NCBI GenBank assembly: GCA_965243095.1
Contig: OZ251530.1
Span: 2,480,001-2,544,000, forward strand
DNA: 64,000 bases
Source of the DNA: VXYL01 sp965243095
GTDB lineage: Bacteria > Pseudomonadota > Gammaproteobacteria > Pseudomonadales > Azotimanducaceae
Direction of reading: 5' to 3'
Below are positions 43,011 to 51,922 of the stretch, in pieces. How positions within the stretch are numbered: the first letter of the stretch is position 1; every line of letters begins with the position of its first letter. The notes beneath the pieces were generated by a model that made no database searches, had not been told where the DNA came from, and worked only from the letters and a program-made list of their open reading frames with translations. The position numbers were made by a program, and so were the translations under genes.

Positions 43011-45098
43011 ATGACAAGCCCAGAAATCGATTCGGCCGTGATGGGCGCGGTGGAAAAGCACGGCCGCCAAGACGCGGAAGCGCGCATCGCCGATCTGCGT
43101 CAACGCATCGAGCGGCACCTGCACCGCTACCACGCGCTCGACGACCCGGAAATCTCCGATGCGGAGTACGACGAGCTGTTCGACGCCTTGGTGGCGTTGG
43201 AGGCCGAACACCCGGAGTTGCGCACCGCGGACTCGCCCACGCAGCGCGTCGGCGCGCCGCCGGTGGATGCGTTCCAAGAGGTGCGCCATCGCACACCGAT
43301 GCTCTCCCTCGACAAGTGCGTCAGCGTGGAGGAGTTGCGCGCTTGGGAGGAGCGCTGCCGCCGCATCCTCGGCGGCGAAGACGCAGCGCCGCTAACCTAC
43401 TTCTGCGAGCCGAAGATGGATGGCGTAGCGGTGAGTCTTCTGTATCGGGATGGTGTCCTCGCGCAAGCCGCCACCCGCGGCAACGGCGAGGCCGGCGAGG
43501 ACATCACCGGCAACATCCGCACGATTGGCACCATCCCGTTGCACTTGGCCGGTTCGCCGCCGCCGTTGTTGGAGGTGCGCGGCGAGGTGTACATGCCCAT
43601 CGACGGCTTTCGCAAGTTCAACGAACATGCGCGGCGCACCGGCGAGCGCCCCATCGTCAATCCCCGCAACGGCGCCGCCGGCAGCCTGCGCCAGCTGGAT
43701 CCCAAGGTGACCGCGACGCGCCCGCTGGCCATGTTCTGCTACAGCGCCGGGGATCATCCAGAGTGGGGCGTGGTTGGCCATGCCGAGGTGCTGCGGGCGT
43801 TCGAGTCCTTCGGTTTGCCGGTGAATCCGCGCGGCGAATCGCAGCCGAATTTGGCCGGCTGCGCCCGTTACGTTGAAGCGCTGCTGGCCGAGCGCGACTC
43901 CCTCGACTACGCCATCGACGGCGCGGTGGTGAAAGTGGACGACTTCGCTTTGCGCGGGCGCCTCGGCCAAGTCACGCGCAAGCCGCGTTGGGCCATCGCC
44001 TACAAGTACCCGGCCGAGGAGGCCAGCACGGTGCTGCGCGACGTGGACTTCCAGGTCGGGCGCACGGGCGCCATCACGCCGGTGGCGAAGCTGGAACCGG
44101 TGTTCGTCGGCGGCGTCACCGTCTCCAACGCCACCTTGCACAACATGGACGAAATCGTGCGGCTGGACCTGCGCATCGGCGACACCGTGCTCATCCACCG
44201 CGCCGGGGACGTCATTCCGCAGATCATGAAGGTGGTGGAGTCGAAGCGGCCGCAGGACGCTCAAGCCGTGAACATGCCCACAACCTGCCCGGCCTGCGGC
44301 GCGGCCATCGAACGCGGCGAAGGCGAGGTGGTAACGCGTTGCGGCGCCGGGCTGCAATGCGCCGCGCAACGCAAGGAGCGCATCCGCCACTTCGCCTCGC
44401 GCCTCGCGCTCGACATCGAAGGGCTGGGCGACAAGCTGGTGGATCAACTCGTCAGCGGCGGCTTGGTGGCGGACCCGGCGGATCTGTACGCCCTCACCCA
44501 AGCGCAGTTGGCGGAGTTCGAGCGCATGGGGCCGAAATCCGCCGAGAACCTGCTCGCGGCGCTGGAGGCGAGCAAAGAGACCACCTTCGCCCGCTTCATC
44601 TTCGCGCTGGGCATCCGCGAAGTGGGCGAGACCACGGCACACGCTTTGGCGAACCGCTACCGCACCTTGGACGCCCTACTTGCCGCGGACGTCGAATCGC
44701 TGCAGGAAGTGGACGACGTGGGCCCCATCGTGGCGGCCAAGGTGGTGGCGTTCTTCGGCGACGGCGCGAACCGCGCGCTGGCGAAGAAACTGCACGAGGA
44801 CATCGGCATCGCGTGGCCGGCGCCAAGCGTCGCCGCCGCGGACGCCAAACCGCTGGCCGGCCAAACGTGGGTGTTGACCGGCACACTCGCCGAAATGCCG
44901 CGCAACGTCGCCAAAGCGGCGCTGGCTGCCCTCGGCGCCAAGGTGGCCGGGTCGGTTTCCAAGAACACCACGCAGGTGGTGGCCGGCGAGAGCGCCGGCA
45001 GCAAGCTCGCCAAAGCCGAGGCGCTGTCCGTCCCGGTGATGAACGAGGCCGCCTTCACGCGCTTCCTAGCGCAGCACCACTCCGAGAGCGCCCCATGA
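43011..45098 (+). CDS. ligA: NAD-dependent DNA ligase
   Basis: A 695-residue LigA that seals nicks during replication and repair. Order: Ia domain (Y-H-x-L-D-D at LHRYHALDDPEISDAEYD), adenylation domain with active Lys135 in EPKMDGVAVSLLY, OB fold, a four-Cys zinc finger (CPAC, then two Cys in RCGAGLQC), helix-hairpin-helix repeats (EVDDVGPIVAAKV), and a C-terminal BRCT (GQTWVLTGTLAEMPRNVAKA). ATG 43011 is chosen over an upstream TTG at 42975. The stop overlaps the next start by four bases. Confidence 0.97.
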   Translation: MTSPEIDSAVMGAVEKHGRQDAEARIADLRQRIERHLHRYHALDDPEISDAEYDELFDALVALEAEHPELRTADSPTQRVGAPPVDAFQEVRHRTPMLSLDKCVSVEELRAWEERCRRILGGEDAAPLTYFCEPKMDGVAVSLLYRDGVLAQAATRGNGEAGEDITGNIRTIGTIPLHLAGSPPPLLEVRGEVYMPIDGFRKFNEHARRTGERPIVNPRNGAAGSLRQLDPKVTATRPLAMFCYSAGDHPEWGVVGHAEVLRAFESFGLPVNPRGESQPNLAGCARYVEALLAERDSLDYAIDGAVVKVDDFALRGRLGQVTRKPRWAIAYKYPAEEASTVLRDVDFQVGRTGAITPVAKLEPVFVGGVTVSNATLHNMDEIVRLDLRIGDTVLIHRAGDVIPQIMKVVESKRPQDAQAVNMPTTCPACGAAIERGEGEVVTRCGAGLQCAAQRKERIRHFASRLALDIEGLGDKLVDQLVSGGLVADPADLYALTQAQLAEFERMGPKSAENLLAALEASKETTFARFIFALGIREVGETTAHALANRYRTLDALLAADVESLQEVDDVGPIVAAKVVAFFGDGANRALAKKLHEDIGIAWPAPSVAAADAKPLAGQTWVLTGTLAEMPRNVAKAALAALGAKVAGSVSKNTTQVVAGESAGSKLAKAEALSVPVMNEAAFTRFLAQHHSESAP

Positions 45099-45691
45099 AA
45101 GCAACCCGTCGCATCGCGTTCGCCTTTGCCGCGGCCTTCCTAGCCTGCCTGGCCGGCTTGGCCGGCTGCGCGTCCGCGCCCCCGTCCGAGCCCAACGACC
45201 TGTGCGCCATCTTCGCCGAGCGCCCGCGCTGGCACCGCGCCGCCAAGGACGCCCAGCGGCGCTGGCGCGCGCCCATTCCGGTGATGATGGCGGTGATGTA
45301 CAAGGAGTCGAGCTACCGCCACGACGCCAAGCCGCCGCGCAAGAAACTGCTCGGCGTGGTGCCGTGGCTGGGCCGCGAATCCAGCGCCTACGGTTTCGCC
45401 CAAGCCACCGACGCCGCGTGGCAGGACTACATGCGCGCCACCGGCAACCGCGGCGCCGACCGCGATCGCTTCGCCGACGCCGTGGACTTCGTCGGCTGGT
45501 ACCTGCACACCGCCCACCGCCGCGCCGGCATCGAGCGTGGCGACGCCCGCAACCTCTACCTCGCCTACTACGCCGGCATCGGCGGCTACCAGCGCGGCGT
45601 CTGGCGCGACAACGCCTGGCTGAAAGACGCCGCCGTGCGGGTAGCCAGCCGCAGCGATCGCTACGCACGCCAACTTGCCGGCTGCCGTTAG
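45095..45691 (+). CDS. Lipoprotein lytic transglycosylase (SLT domain)
   Basis: A 198-residue protein. Residues 1-25 are a lipoprotein signal (LAGLAGC, lipid on Cys25). The SLT lysozyme-like domain has the catalytic Glu in MYKESSYRHDAKPP, then SSAYGFAQATDAAWQDY and YLAYYAGIGGYQRG. Such enzymes cleave peptidoglycan glycan strands to anhydromuropeptides. It is translationally coupled to ligA and is found after ligA in related genomes. The protein would be in the outer membrane facing the periplasm. Confidence 0.9.
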   Translation: MKATRRIAFAFAAAFLACLAGLAGCASAPPSEPNDLCAIFAERPRWHRAAKDAQRRWRAPIPVMMAVMYKESSYRHDAKPPRKKLLGVVPWLGRESSAYGFAQATDAAWQDYMRATGNRGADRDRFADAVDFVGWYLHTAHRRAGIERGDARNLYLAYYAGIGGYQRGVWRDNAWLKDAAVRVASRSDRYARQLAGCR

Positions 45692-45882
45692 TACGCTCTT
45701 GTGGCAGGTTTTTGTGAGATCCGGCGGGTTCTTGTAGGAGATTTGCGCGATTTTGCGTACGCATTCCGCCCGGCGTTCCCCTATGCGCCTATGCGCCGCG
45801 GATTGCCGCAAACTGCGCCGATTGGTGTTTTCATCGCCAGTACAAGGCTGTCGCCAGTTGCAAGTGGCGCGCGGGACAGGGG

Positions 45883-48012
45883 CAGGGCTTTTTCACGCTA
45901 GCCGAAGGCGGTTGAGGGGCGTGGGGGAGTGGGAAGAGCTGGCTATTCGCCATCGCATGCCCTATAAAGGGTGGATGGCGGATGGATTCGACAGGTCGGA
46001 GGTGGCGCTTCGGGAGGTCGTGGTGCGGCCGGTTCGCGCGGACGAGCGGCGGCGGTGGGACCGGGAGATGGCGGAGCACCACTACCTGGGGTTCAAGCAG
46101 TTCGCGGGCCGGGGGCTGCGGCACGTGGCGGAGTGGCGCGGGCACTGGCTGGCGCTGGCCGGGTGGCAGTCCGGGGCGTTCAAGTGCGCGCCGCGGGACG
46201 ACTGGCTGGGCTGGCACCCGTCGGTGCAGTTCCGGCGCCTGCATCTGATCGGCAACAACACGCGGTTTTTGATTCTGCCGAAGGGGGAGGGGATCAAGAA
46301 CCTGGCGTCGCGGACGCTGGGGCTGAGCCTGCGGCGGCTGAGCGGGGACTGGCGGGAGGCGCACGGGCACGTTCTGGAGTTGGCGGAGACGTTCGTGGAC
46401 CCGTCGCGGTTCAAGGGGACGTGCTACCGGGCGTCGAACTGGGAGCGGGTGGGCGTCACGAAGGGGTTCGCGCGGCACAACGGCGCGTACACGGACGCGC
46501 ATGCGTCGCCGAAGGAGATGCGCGTGCGTCCGCTGCGGCCGGACGCCCGGCGGCGGCTGTCGGACCCAACGGAGCGTCCGGAGTGGGGCGCGCCGAAGGC
46601 GGTGGCGATGCCGTACGGGAAGGCGGAGCTGCGCTCGTTGCGCGACGTGTTCGCGGAGTTGCCGGACTGCCGGCGCGGCCAGGGGCGGAAGCACCGGCTG
46701 GAGACGGTGCTGGCGATCGTGGCGCTGGCGAAGTTGTCGGGGCTGTCGGGGCCGGCGGCGGCGGAGCGGTTCGGGCGCGGGCTGGCGCAGGAGGAGTTGC
46801 GGGCGCTGGGGGCGTGGCGGCATCCGGAGCGCGGCGTCTGGGTGGCGCCGTCGGACTCGACGTTCTGCCGGGTGATGGCGGACCTCGACCCGGAGGCGCT
46901 GCAGGACGCGCTGCGGCGCTGGGCGGCGCCGCGGGCGCCGGCGGCGGACGCCGGCGCGGCGGACGGCGGGGACGTCCGCGACTCGTTCGACCGGCGGGCG
47001 CTGGCGATGGACGGCAAGCGCATCCGCGGCGCCAACCGCAACACCGGCGCGGACAGCCGCTTCGAGACGGTGACGCTGGTGTCCCACGACGGCCGGCCGG
47101 TGGCGAGCCGCTGCCTGTTCGAGAAGGGCGGCGAGGCCGCCGCCACCGCGGCGCTGCTCGAGGACGTCGACATCCGCGGCCGGCTGCTCACCCTGGACGC
47201 CCTGCACCCGTCCTACGACATGGAGCGCCGCGTCGTCGACATCGCCGGCGCGGACCACCTGTTCCCGATCAAGAAGAACTGCCCCGAAACCCGCAAGGCG
47301 CTGGTCGCCATGGACTGGGACGGCGCCGGCGCGAAGCGCCACGCCGCGCCGCCGGAGAAGGCCCACGGCAGGCTCGAAATCCGCTCCATCTCCGTCGTCG
47401 GCCTGCCGAGGAGGATGCTGCTCTTCCGACACGCCCGCCAAGCGTTCCGCGTCGTCCGCGAGCGCGTCGTGATCAAGACCGGCGAGGCGTCCCGGGACGT
47501 CGCCTACGGCATCTGCTCGGTCGGCGCGGACCAGGCCGGCCCCGAGCGGCTGCTGGCCTGGAACCGCGGCCACTGGATGATCGAGAACGGCAACCACCAC
47601 CCCCGAGACGCCACCCTCCGCGAGGACGACAGCCGGGTCCGCGCCCGCCACGCGCCGACCAACCAGGCCGCCATGAACAACATCGCCCTCGCCGTCGTCC
47701 GGCACCGCGGCTTCCGCTTCGTGCCCGAGGCCACCACCCACTTCATGATGCGCCGCGCCGACGCCCTCGACGCCATCCTCTCCCCGGACTAGCCGCCGAA
47801 AACCGACCGCGCCACCGCCCGACGCCGCCCGCTTCGAGGCGCCCTCGTCCGCGGCGCGGGATCCGCCCGAAAAAACACCCGTCGCGCCCGCCCCGGGCGC
47901 TCCACGCCGAACGCGGAGACGCCCCCGCCGCCGTGTTCGCACATCCGACACGCCCTTCACATGCGCTTCGCAGCCCCGCTGCGCCGGTGCGCGTTAGCGT
48001 GAAAAAGTCCTG
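45883..48012 (+). mobile_element. ISAs1-type insertion sequence with DUF4338 fusion
   Basis: A 2130-bp element bounded by inverted repeats: CAGGGCTTTTTCACGCTA at the left end and, on the other strand, CAGGACTTTTTCACGCTA at the right end (one mismatch in 18). Both ends are flanked by the same 10-base direct repeat GGGACAGGGG (45873-45882 and 48013-48022), matching the 8-10 bp target duplication of the ISAs1 family. It carries one gene. It is longer than common ISAs1 elements because that gene has an added N-terminal domain. Intact ends and duplication suggest a recent, complete insertion between the transglycosylase and nuoF genes. Confidence 0.88.
45975..47792 (+). CDS. Transposase: DUF4338 domain fused to ISAs1-type DDE domain
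   Basis: A 605-residue protein. Residues 1-190 match DUF4338 (also in Druantia DruA): EMAEHHYLGFKQFAGRGLRH, WLALAGWQSGAFKCAPRDDW, LHLIGNNTRFLILP and ASRTLGLSLRRLSGDW. Residues 200-605 are an ISAs1 transposase: DVFAELPDCRRGQGRKH, ALAMDGKRIRGA (first Asp), LTLDALHPSYDM (second Asp) and RGHWMIENGNHHPRDATLRED (Glu). The ATG at 45975 has an AAAGG site five bases ahead. The gene lies wholly inside the IS ends. The role of the extra domain in transposition is not known. Confidence 0.88.
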   Translation: MADGFDRSEVALREVVVRPVRADERRRWDREMAEHHYLGFKQFAGRGLRHVAEWRGHWLALAGWQSGAFKCAPRDDWLGWHPSVQFRRLHLIGNNTRFLILPKGEGIKNLASRTLGLSLRRLSGDWREAHGHVLELAETFVDPSRFKGTCYRASNWERVGVTKGFARHNGAYTDAHASPKEMRVRPLRPDARRRLSDPTERPEWGAPKAVAMPYGKAELRSLRDVFAELPDCRRGQGRKHRLETVLAIVALAKLSGLSGPAAAERFGRGLAQEELRALGAWRHPERGVWVAPSDSTFCRVMADLDPEALQDALRRWAAPRAPAADAGAADGGDVRDSFDRRALAMDGKRIRGANRNTGADSRFETVTLVSHDGRPVASRCLFEKGGEAAATAALLEDVDIRGRLLTLDALHPSYDMERRVVDIAGADHLFPIKKNCPETRKALVAMDWDGAGAKRHAAPPEKAHGRLEIRSISVVGLPRRMLLFRHARQAFRVVRERVVIKTGEASRDVAYGICSVGADQAGPERLLAWNRGHWMIENGNHHPRDATLREDDSRVRARHAPTNQAAMNNIALAVVRHRGFRFVPEATTHFMMRRADALDAILSPD

Positions 48013-48109
48013 GGGACAGGGGCTTCGCGCTTGCCAGCGGGGTTGCGGCTTCGGTAAGGTTCACTCCGCGTCGCATGGGTGCGGCGAAGCGACTTGGATT
48101 CCTAACGAA

Positions 48110-49399
48110 ATGTCGAGCGAAGCAAAGCCGCTCACCGGCTTGGTGGAGGAAGTGGGCGGCGCGGTGGATGGCGCGGCCTATGAAGGTGGCGGCGGCTACG
48201 CGGCGGCCCGCCAAGCCCTCACTGGGATGACGCCGGAAGAGGTGATCACCTTGGTGAAGGAGGCGAATCTGCGCGGGCGCGGCGGCGCGGGTTTCGCCAC
48301 TGGGCTGAAGTGGAGCTTCGTGCGGCAAGGAGCGGATGCCGATGGCGGGCCGAAGTACCTCGTCTGCAACGCGGACGAGATGGAGCCCGGCACGTTCAAG
48401 GATCGCTACCTCTTGGAGAACAACCCGCACTTGTTGGTGGAGGGCATGATCATCGGCGCGTGGGCCATCCAAGCCGAGCAAGGCTACGTGTTTCTGCGCG
48501 GCGAATACCACCAACCGTTTCGGCAACTGCAACAGGCCATCGCGAACGCCTACGCCAAGGGCTATCTGGGCAAGAACATCTTCGGCACCGGCTTCCGATT
48601 CGATCTGCGCATCCACCGCAGCGCCGGGCGCTACATCTGCGGCGAGGAAACCGCGCTGCTGAACGCCTTGGAAGGCAAACGCGGCCAGCCCCGGCAGAAG
48701 CCGCCGTTTCCGCCGGCCAGCGGCGCGTGGGGGCGGCCCACCATCGTCAACAACGTGGAGACGTTGTGCAACGTGCCGGCCATCGTGCGCGGCGGCGCCG
48801 AGTGGTACCAGGAGCTGGGCAAGGGCGACGACGCCGGCACCAAGCTCTACGGCGTCTCCGGGCGCGTCAACAAGCCGGGCCTCTGGGAACTGCCCATCGG
48901 CACCAGCATCCGCGAAATCGTGGAGGAACACGCCGGCGGCATGCGGGACGGCTACCAGCTGCGGGGATTGCTGCCGGGCGGCGCCTCAACGGATTTTCTG
49001 GTGGAGGAGCACTTCGACCTCGCCATGGACTACGGCACCATCCAAGCCGCCGGCAGCCGCATGGGCACCGGCACCATGATCCTGATGGACGACACCATCT
49101 GCCCGGTGGACATGTGCCGCAACCTGGAGCACTTCTTCGCGCAGGAATCCTGCGGTTTCTGCACCCCCTGCCGCGAGGGCCTGCCGTGGGTGGAGGCGTT
49201 GCTGACGGACATCGAGGAAGGCCGCGGCAGCGAGGGGGATCTGGAACTCTTGGAGCGCAACGCCATGTTCATCGGCGGCGTGACCAACACGTTCTGCCTG
49301 CACGCCCCGGGCGCCATCGAACCGCTGGCCAGCGCGCTGCGGTACTTTCGGGAGGATTTCGAGGAGCACATTCGCACCGGCGCGTGCAAATACCGCTGA
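48110..49399 (+). CDS. nuoF: NADH:quinone oxidoreductase subunit F-like protein
   Basis: A 429-residue NuoF/NADH-binding flavoprotein. It has the FMN/NADH site (LRGRGGAGFATGLKWSF, then YLVCNADEMEPGTFKDR), a SLBB segment and the N3 iron-sulfur cluster motif SCGFCTPCREG with the fourth Cys in NTFCLH. Complex I normally encodes nuoF inside a 13-14 gene operon between nuoE and nuoG. Neither neighbour is here: the IS lies upstream and unrelated genes downstream. It is therefore either a solitary paralogue (perhaps for a formate or other dehydrogenase) or a gene displaced from its operon. All catalytic residues look intact. The start is ATG 48110. Confidence 0.9.
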   Translation: MSSEAKPLTGLVEEVGGAVDGAAYEGGGGYAAARQALTGMTPEEVITLVKEANLRGRGGAGFATGLKWSFVRQGADADGGPKYLVCNADEMEPGTFKDRYLLENNPHLLVEGMIIGAWAIQAEQGYVFLRGEYHQPFRQLQQAIANAYAKGYLGKNIFGTGFRFDLRIHRSAGRYICGEETALLNALEGKRGQPRQKPPFPPASGAWGRPTIVNNVETLCNVPAIVRGGAEWYQELGKGDDAGTKLYGVSGRVNKPGLWELPIGTSIREIVEEHAGGMRDGYQLRGLLPGGASTDFLVEEHFDLAMDYGTIQAAGSRMGTGTMILMDDTICPVDMCRNLEHFFAQESCGFCTPCREGLPWVEALLTDIEEGRGSEGDLELLERNAMFIGGVTNTFCLHAPGAIEPLASALRYFREDFEEHIRTGACKYR

Positions 49400-49405
49400 T
49401 CTACT

Positions 49406-49507
49406 GGGTGTGCGACATTTGGCGGCACATCCTGGGAGCGCGGGCGTCTCGCCCGCACTCTTGTTCGGGTGTTCAGATTTTGCGGGCGAGACGCCCGCGC
49501 TCCCAGG
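49406..49507. repeat. Palindromic MITE-like element, copy B
   Basis: A GGGTGTGCGACATTT end (49406) and perfect 26-base inverted arms at 49431-49456 and 49482-49507 with GGGTGTTCA in the loop. It starts seven bases after the nuoF stop and may act as its terminator hairpin. The right-hand outer end is not evident. Confidence 0.75.
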
Positions 49508-49541
49508 ACGTCGCAGCCATCCGGGGCGGAGGTGCGAAGGA

Positions 49542-51134
49542 TCAATACCCCTTGGCGCGTCCCATCAGCGTTTCATCCCAGCGCCGCTCGGCTAGGAAGC
49601 GAAGCGCCGCCGTATGTGCGGAGGGTGTGCCGATGCGCACGAGGATCTCCGTGGCCACCGCCGAGACGTAGCCGTTCTTGTCGCCTAGGGAGGCTTTCGC
49701 AAGGGCCTCAGCGGCGTCTTCGTTCTCCCCCGCCGCAACGCCGCTCAAGAGCGCGAACACCGCGTTCAGGCGCACCTGATCTTCGCCGCTCCAGCCGCGC
49801 AGCACCTCTGGCGCTTGCCAGTTCGGATTGCTTTGCGTCAGCAGCCGCTCGATGGCCGGCAGCGCCGGCGTCAAACCGCCACCGAGCGCGGCCAGCGCGT
49901 CCAACGCTTGCCGCACCTCTTGCTGGAGCGGGCTGTCGAGCAAACGCGCCAAAGCTGGTACGACACCGGCCGCCGGTGGGCCGATCTCGCCCAAGGCGAA
50001 CGCGGCGTTGATGCGCATCCACGGGTCCGCGTGGTCGAGCAACTCCGCAAGCGCCGGCACCGCGGCGGCGCCTTGGGCGGCGAGGGCGTAGGTCGCGTCC
50101 TCCATCACCACCGCCCGCTCGTTCCAACGCCGCGGATAGCCCCGCACGTTGTCGCGGGGCAAGTGCTTTTCGGCGAAATCCTTCATCAACGCGCGTTCGT
50201 GGCGGCCTTTGCCGGCGTGTGCCAAGAGCGCGTCGCGCAAGGAATCCACCGTGTGCCCGCCGCCGTAGATGGCTTCCAAGCGCGATGGCTGGTGCAAGCT
50301 GTCGAACTGCGCCACGTCGCCAGCGTCACGGCTCGGTTCCTCAGCCGCCGCCGGTCTACCCCGCATCCAGTTCCAAACGTGCGACCAAGTGTTTGGCAAG
50401 TCGAAATCCGGCAAGCAAGCGGTCGGCCGCCGCCATGCCGGGTCCGAATGGTTCCAACTGGGCGCACTCGGGTTGCGTGTGCGCGTGAAGACGAACTTCG
50501 CCATGTAGCGGGTGTGCTCGGTGCGGTTGGGGAAGCCGGCGTGAACCATGTCGAAGTGCAGCAGCAGGAACGTGCCGGCGGCGATGTCCTCCAGCACCAC
50601 GCCGCTCGGCTCCACCGGTTGCGCGTGGAAGTGGCTGCCGGCCTGTATCCGCGTGGCCCCCATCGCCACCGGCACATCGTGCGGGAAGTAGAAGCCGATG
50701 AGGTAGCGCGGCAGGTGGTGGCGGGCGCGGGAGAGCGGGCTTTGCGCGTCCTGATGCCAGCCGGAACCGGCGGCGGAGCCTTTGCCCATCGGCGGCGCGT
50801 TCGTCTCCGGCGTGAGCTCCATCTCCGGCAATTCAACCGGCGTGCTGCTGTGGATGGCGCGGTGCGGATGCAGGTAGTAGCCCTCGCCCAGCAGCGAGAG
50901 CAACGCGCCCCGCACCACCGGACAATCGAGCACCGCGTGCATCCGCGGCACCCGCGCCAGGATGTTGTTGCCGTACCACGTCTCGCGTTCGATGGCGTGG
51001 CGCAGCAGCGCGTCCACCTCGCCGTGGACGGTCGCGTCCACGTCGGCCGTCAAGCGCAGAAACCCGTTGGCGACGAACTCGCGCACACGCTCGTCGTCGA
51101 GCAGCACCGGCGGTTTGGGCGAGGGATGTTCCAT
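49542..51134 (-). CDS. Phytanoyl-CoA dioxygenase-like domain fused to HEAT repeats
   Basis: A 530-residue protein with two parts. Residues 10-240 are a PhyH-type Fe(II)/2-oxoglutarate oxygenase with the HxD pair (His127, Asp129 in GWHQDAQ), the second His198 in FDMVHAG, and an Arg (about 209, HTRYMAKFVF) for 2-oxoglutarate. Residues 345-530 are helical repeats of HEAT type (AAVPALAELLDHADPWMRINAAFALGEIG, shown here in pieces: AVPALAELLD, MRINAAFALGEIG). ATG 51134 is the natural start. HEAT repeats would bind a protein partner, perhaps the substrate carrier. The substrate is unknown. The gene stands alone, minus strand, next to two hydratase genes in the same direction. Confidence 0.85.
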   Translation of the reverse strand: MEHPSPKPPVLLDDERVREFVANGFLRLTADVDATVHGEVDALLRHAIERETWYGNNILARVPRMHAVLDCPVVRGALLSLLGEGYYLHPHRAIHSSTPVELPEMELTPETNAPPMGKGSAAGSGWHQDAQSPLSRARHHLPRYLIGFYFPHDVPVAMGATRIQAGSHFHAQPVEPSGVVLEDIAAGTFLLLHFDMVHAGFPNRTEHTRYMAKFVFTRTRNPSAPSWNHSDPAWRRPTACLPDFDLPNTWSHVWNWMRGRPAAAEEPSRDAGDVAQFDSLHQPSRLEAIYGGGHTVDSLRDALLAHAGKGRHERALMKDFAEKHLPRDNVRGYPRRWNERAVVMEDATYALAAQGAAAVPALAELLDHADPWMRINAAFALGEIGPPAAGVVPALARLLDSPLQQEVRQALDALAALGGGLTPALPAIERLLTQSNPNWQAPEVLRGWSGEDQVRLNAVFALLSGVAAGENEDAAEALAKASLGDKNGYVSAVATEILVRIGTPSAHTAALRFLAERRWDETLMGRAKGY

Positions 51135-51202
51135 GTGCGGCGCAAGTTTGCCACAGCACCGAGTTTGCGGAGCAAACTCGTACGCGCCCGTTTGGGTGCG
51201 CT

Positions 51203-51922
51203 TTAGGCCACGCCGAGCGCTTGCTCGAAGGCGATGTCGCCGCCGGCGAGAATGTGGGCCTTGGTCTCGGCGTAAGCCGCGGCGTCGAGGCTCGCCAAGT
51301 CGCGCAGAAACGGCGCCGCCTCGCCGCGCACATCCGCGCCCGGCGGATACACCTCGTGCAGCAACCCGCGCTCGCGGGCGGTCGCTCCGTCCATGGTTTC
51401 GCCCAGATAGGCGATGGGCGCGACCACGGCTTGGTTGACCAAGCGCGGCAGCTTGTAGGCCCAGCCTTCGGCGGCCCACAGCGCCCGGTGAATGCGCGGG
51501 TCGCCGTAGTTGACGTCCGCGGTGGCGACGCGGAAATCGCAGGAGAGGCTGTAGTCGTAGCCGGAGCCCAAGGCGTGGCCGTGCATCAGGGCGACCGTCG
51601 GTTTGGGGCAGGCGCGCAACGCCGCCGCCGATTCGAGCAGCAACACCGGCCCGGCGCCCACTTCGAGTTCGACGCGGCGCCCGGCTAGCGGATCGTCTCC
51701 CACCGGCGCTTCGGCGCGCAGATCATCGCCGGCGCAGAACGCCCGGCCATTGCCGGAAAGCGCCAGCACACGCACGCCGGGTGCCGTCGCGGCGGTCTCC
51801 ACGGCGCGTTTGATGCGCACATGCTGATCGAGATCCAAGGCGTTCAGCTTTTCCGGACGGTTGAGGATGAGGTGCCGCACCGGCCCGTCGTCTCGCACCA
51901 CCAACGCGGATTCGTCGCTCAT
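51203..51922 (-). CDS. Enoyl-CoA hydratase/isomerase family protein
   Basis: A 239-residue crotonase-fold enzyme. LILNRPEKLNALDLD, GNGRAFCAGDDLRA (first oxyanion loop) and MHGHALGSGYDYSLSCDFRVA (second loop) are all present. Members hydrate or isomerise enoyl-CoA thioesters. Which substrate is used cannot be told. Its ATG at 51922 overlaps the stop of the next hydratase-like gene by four bases, so both are one operon and probably act in one pathway on the same aromatic or fatty acyl-CoA. Confidence 0.85.
   Translation of the reverse strand: MSDESALVVRDDGPVRHLILNRPEKLNALDLDQHVRIKRAVETAATAPGVRVLALSGNGRAFCAGDDLRAEAPVGDDPLAGRRVELEVGAGPVLLLESAAALRACPKPTVALMHGHALGSGYDYSLSCDFRVATADVNYGDPRIHRALWAAEGWAYKLPRLVNQAVVAPIAYLGETMDGATARERGLLHEVYPPGADVRGEAAPFLRDLASLDAAAYAETKAHILAGGDIAFEQALGVA

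Noticed and set aside
45975..47792. Druantia defence gene druA
   Set aside because: The DUF4338 part is joined to an ISAs1 transposase inside clear IS ends, and no other Druantia genes are present.
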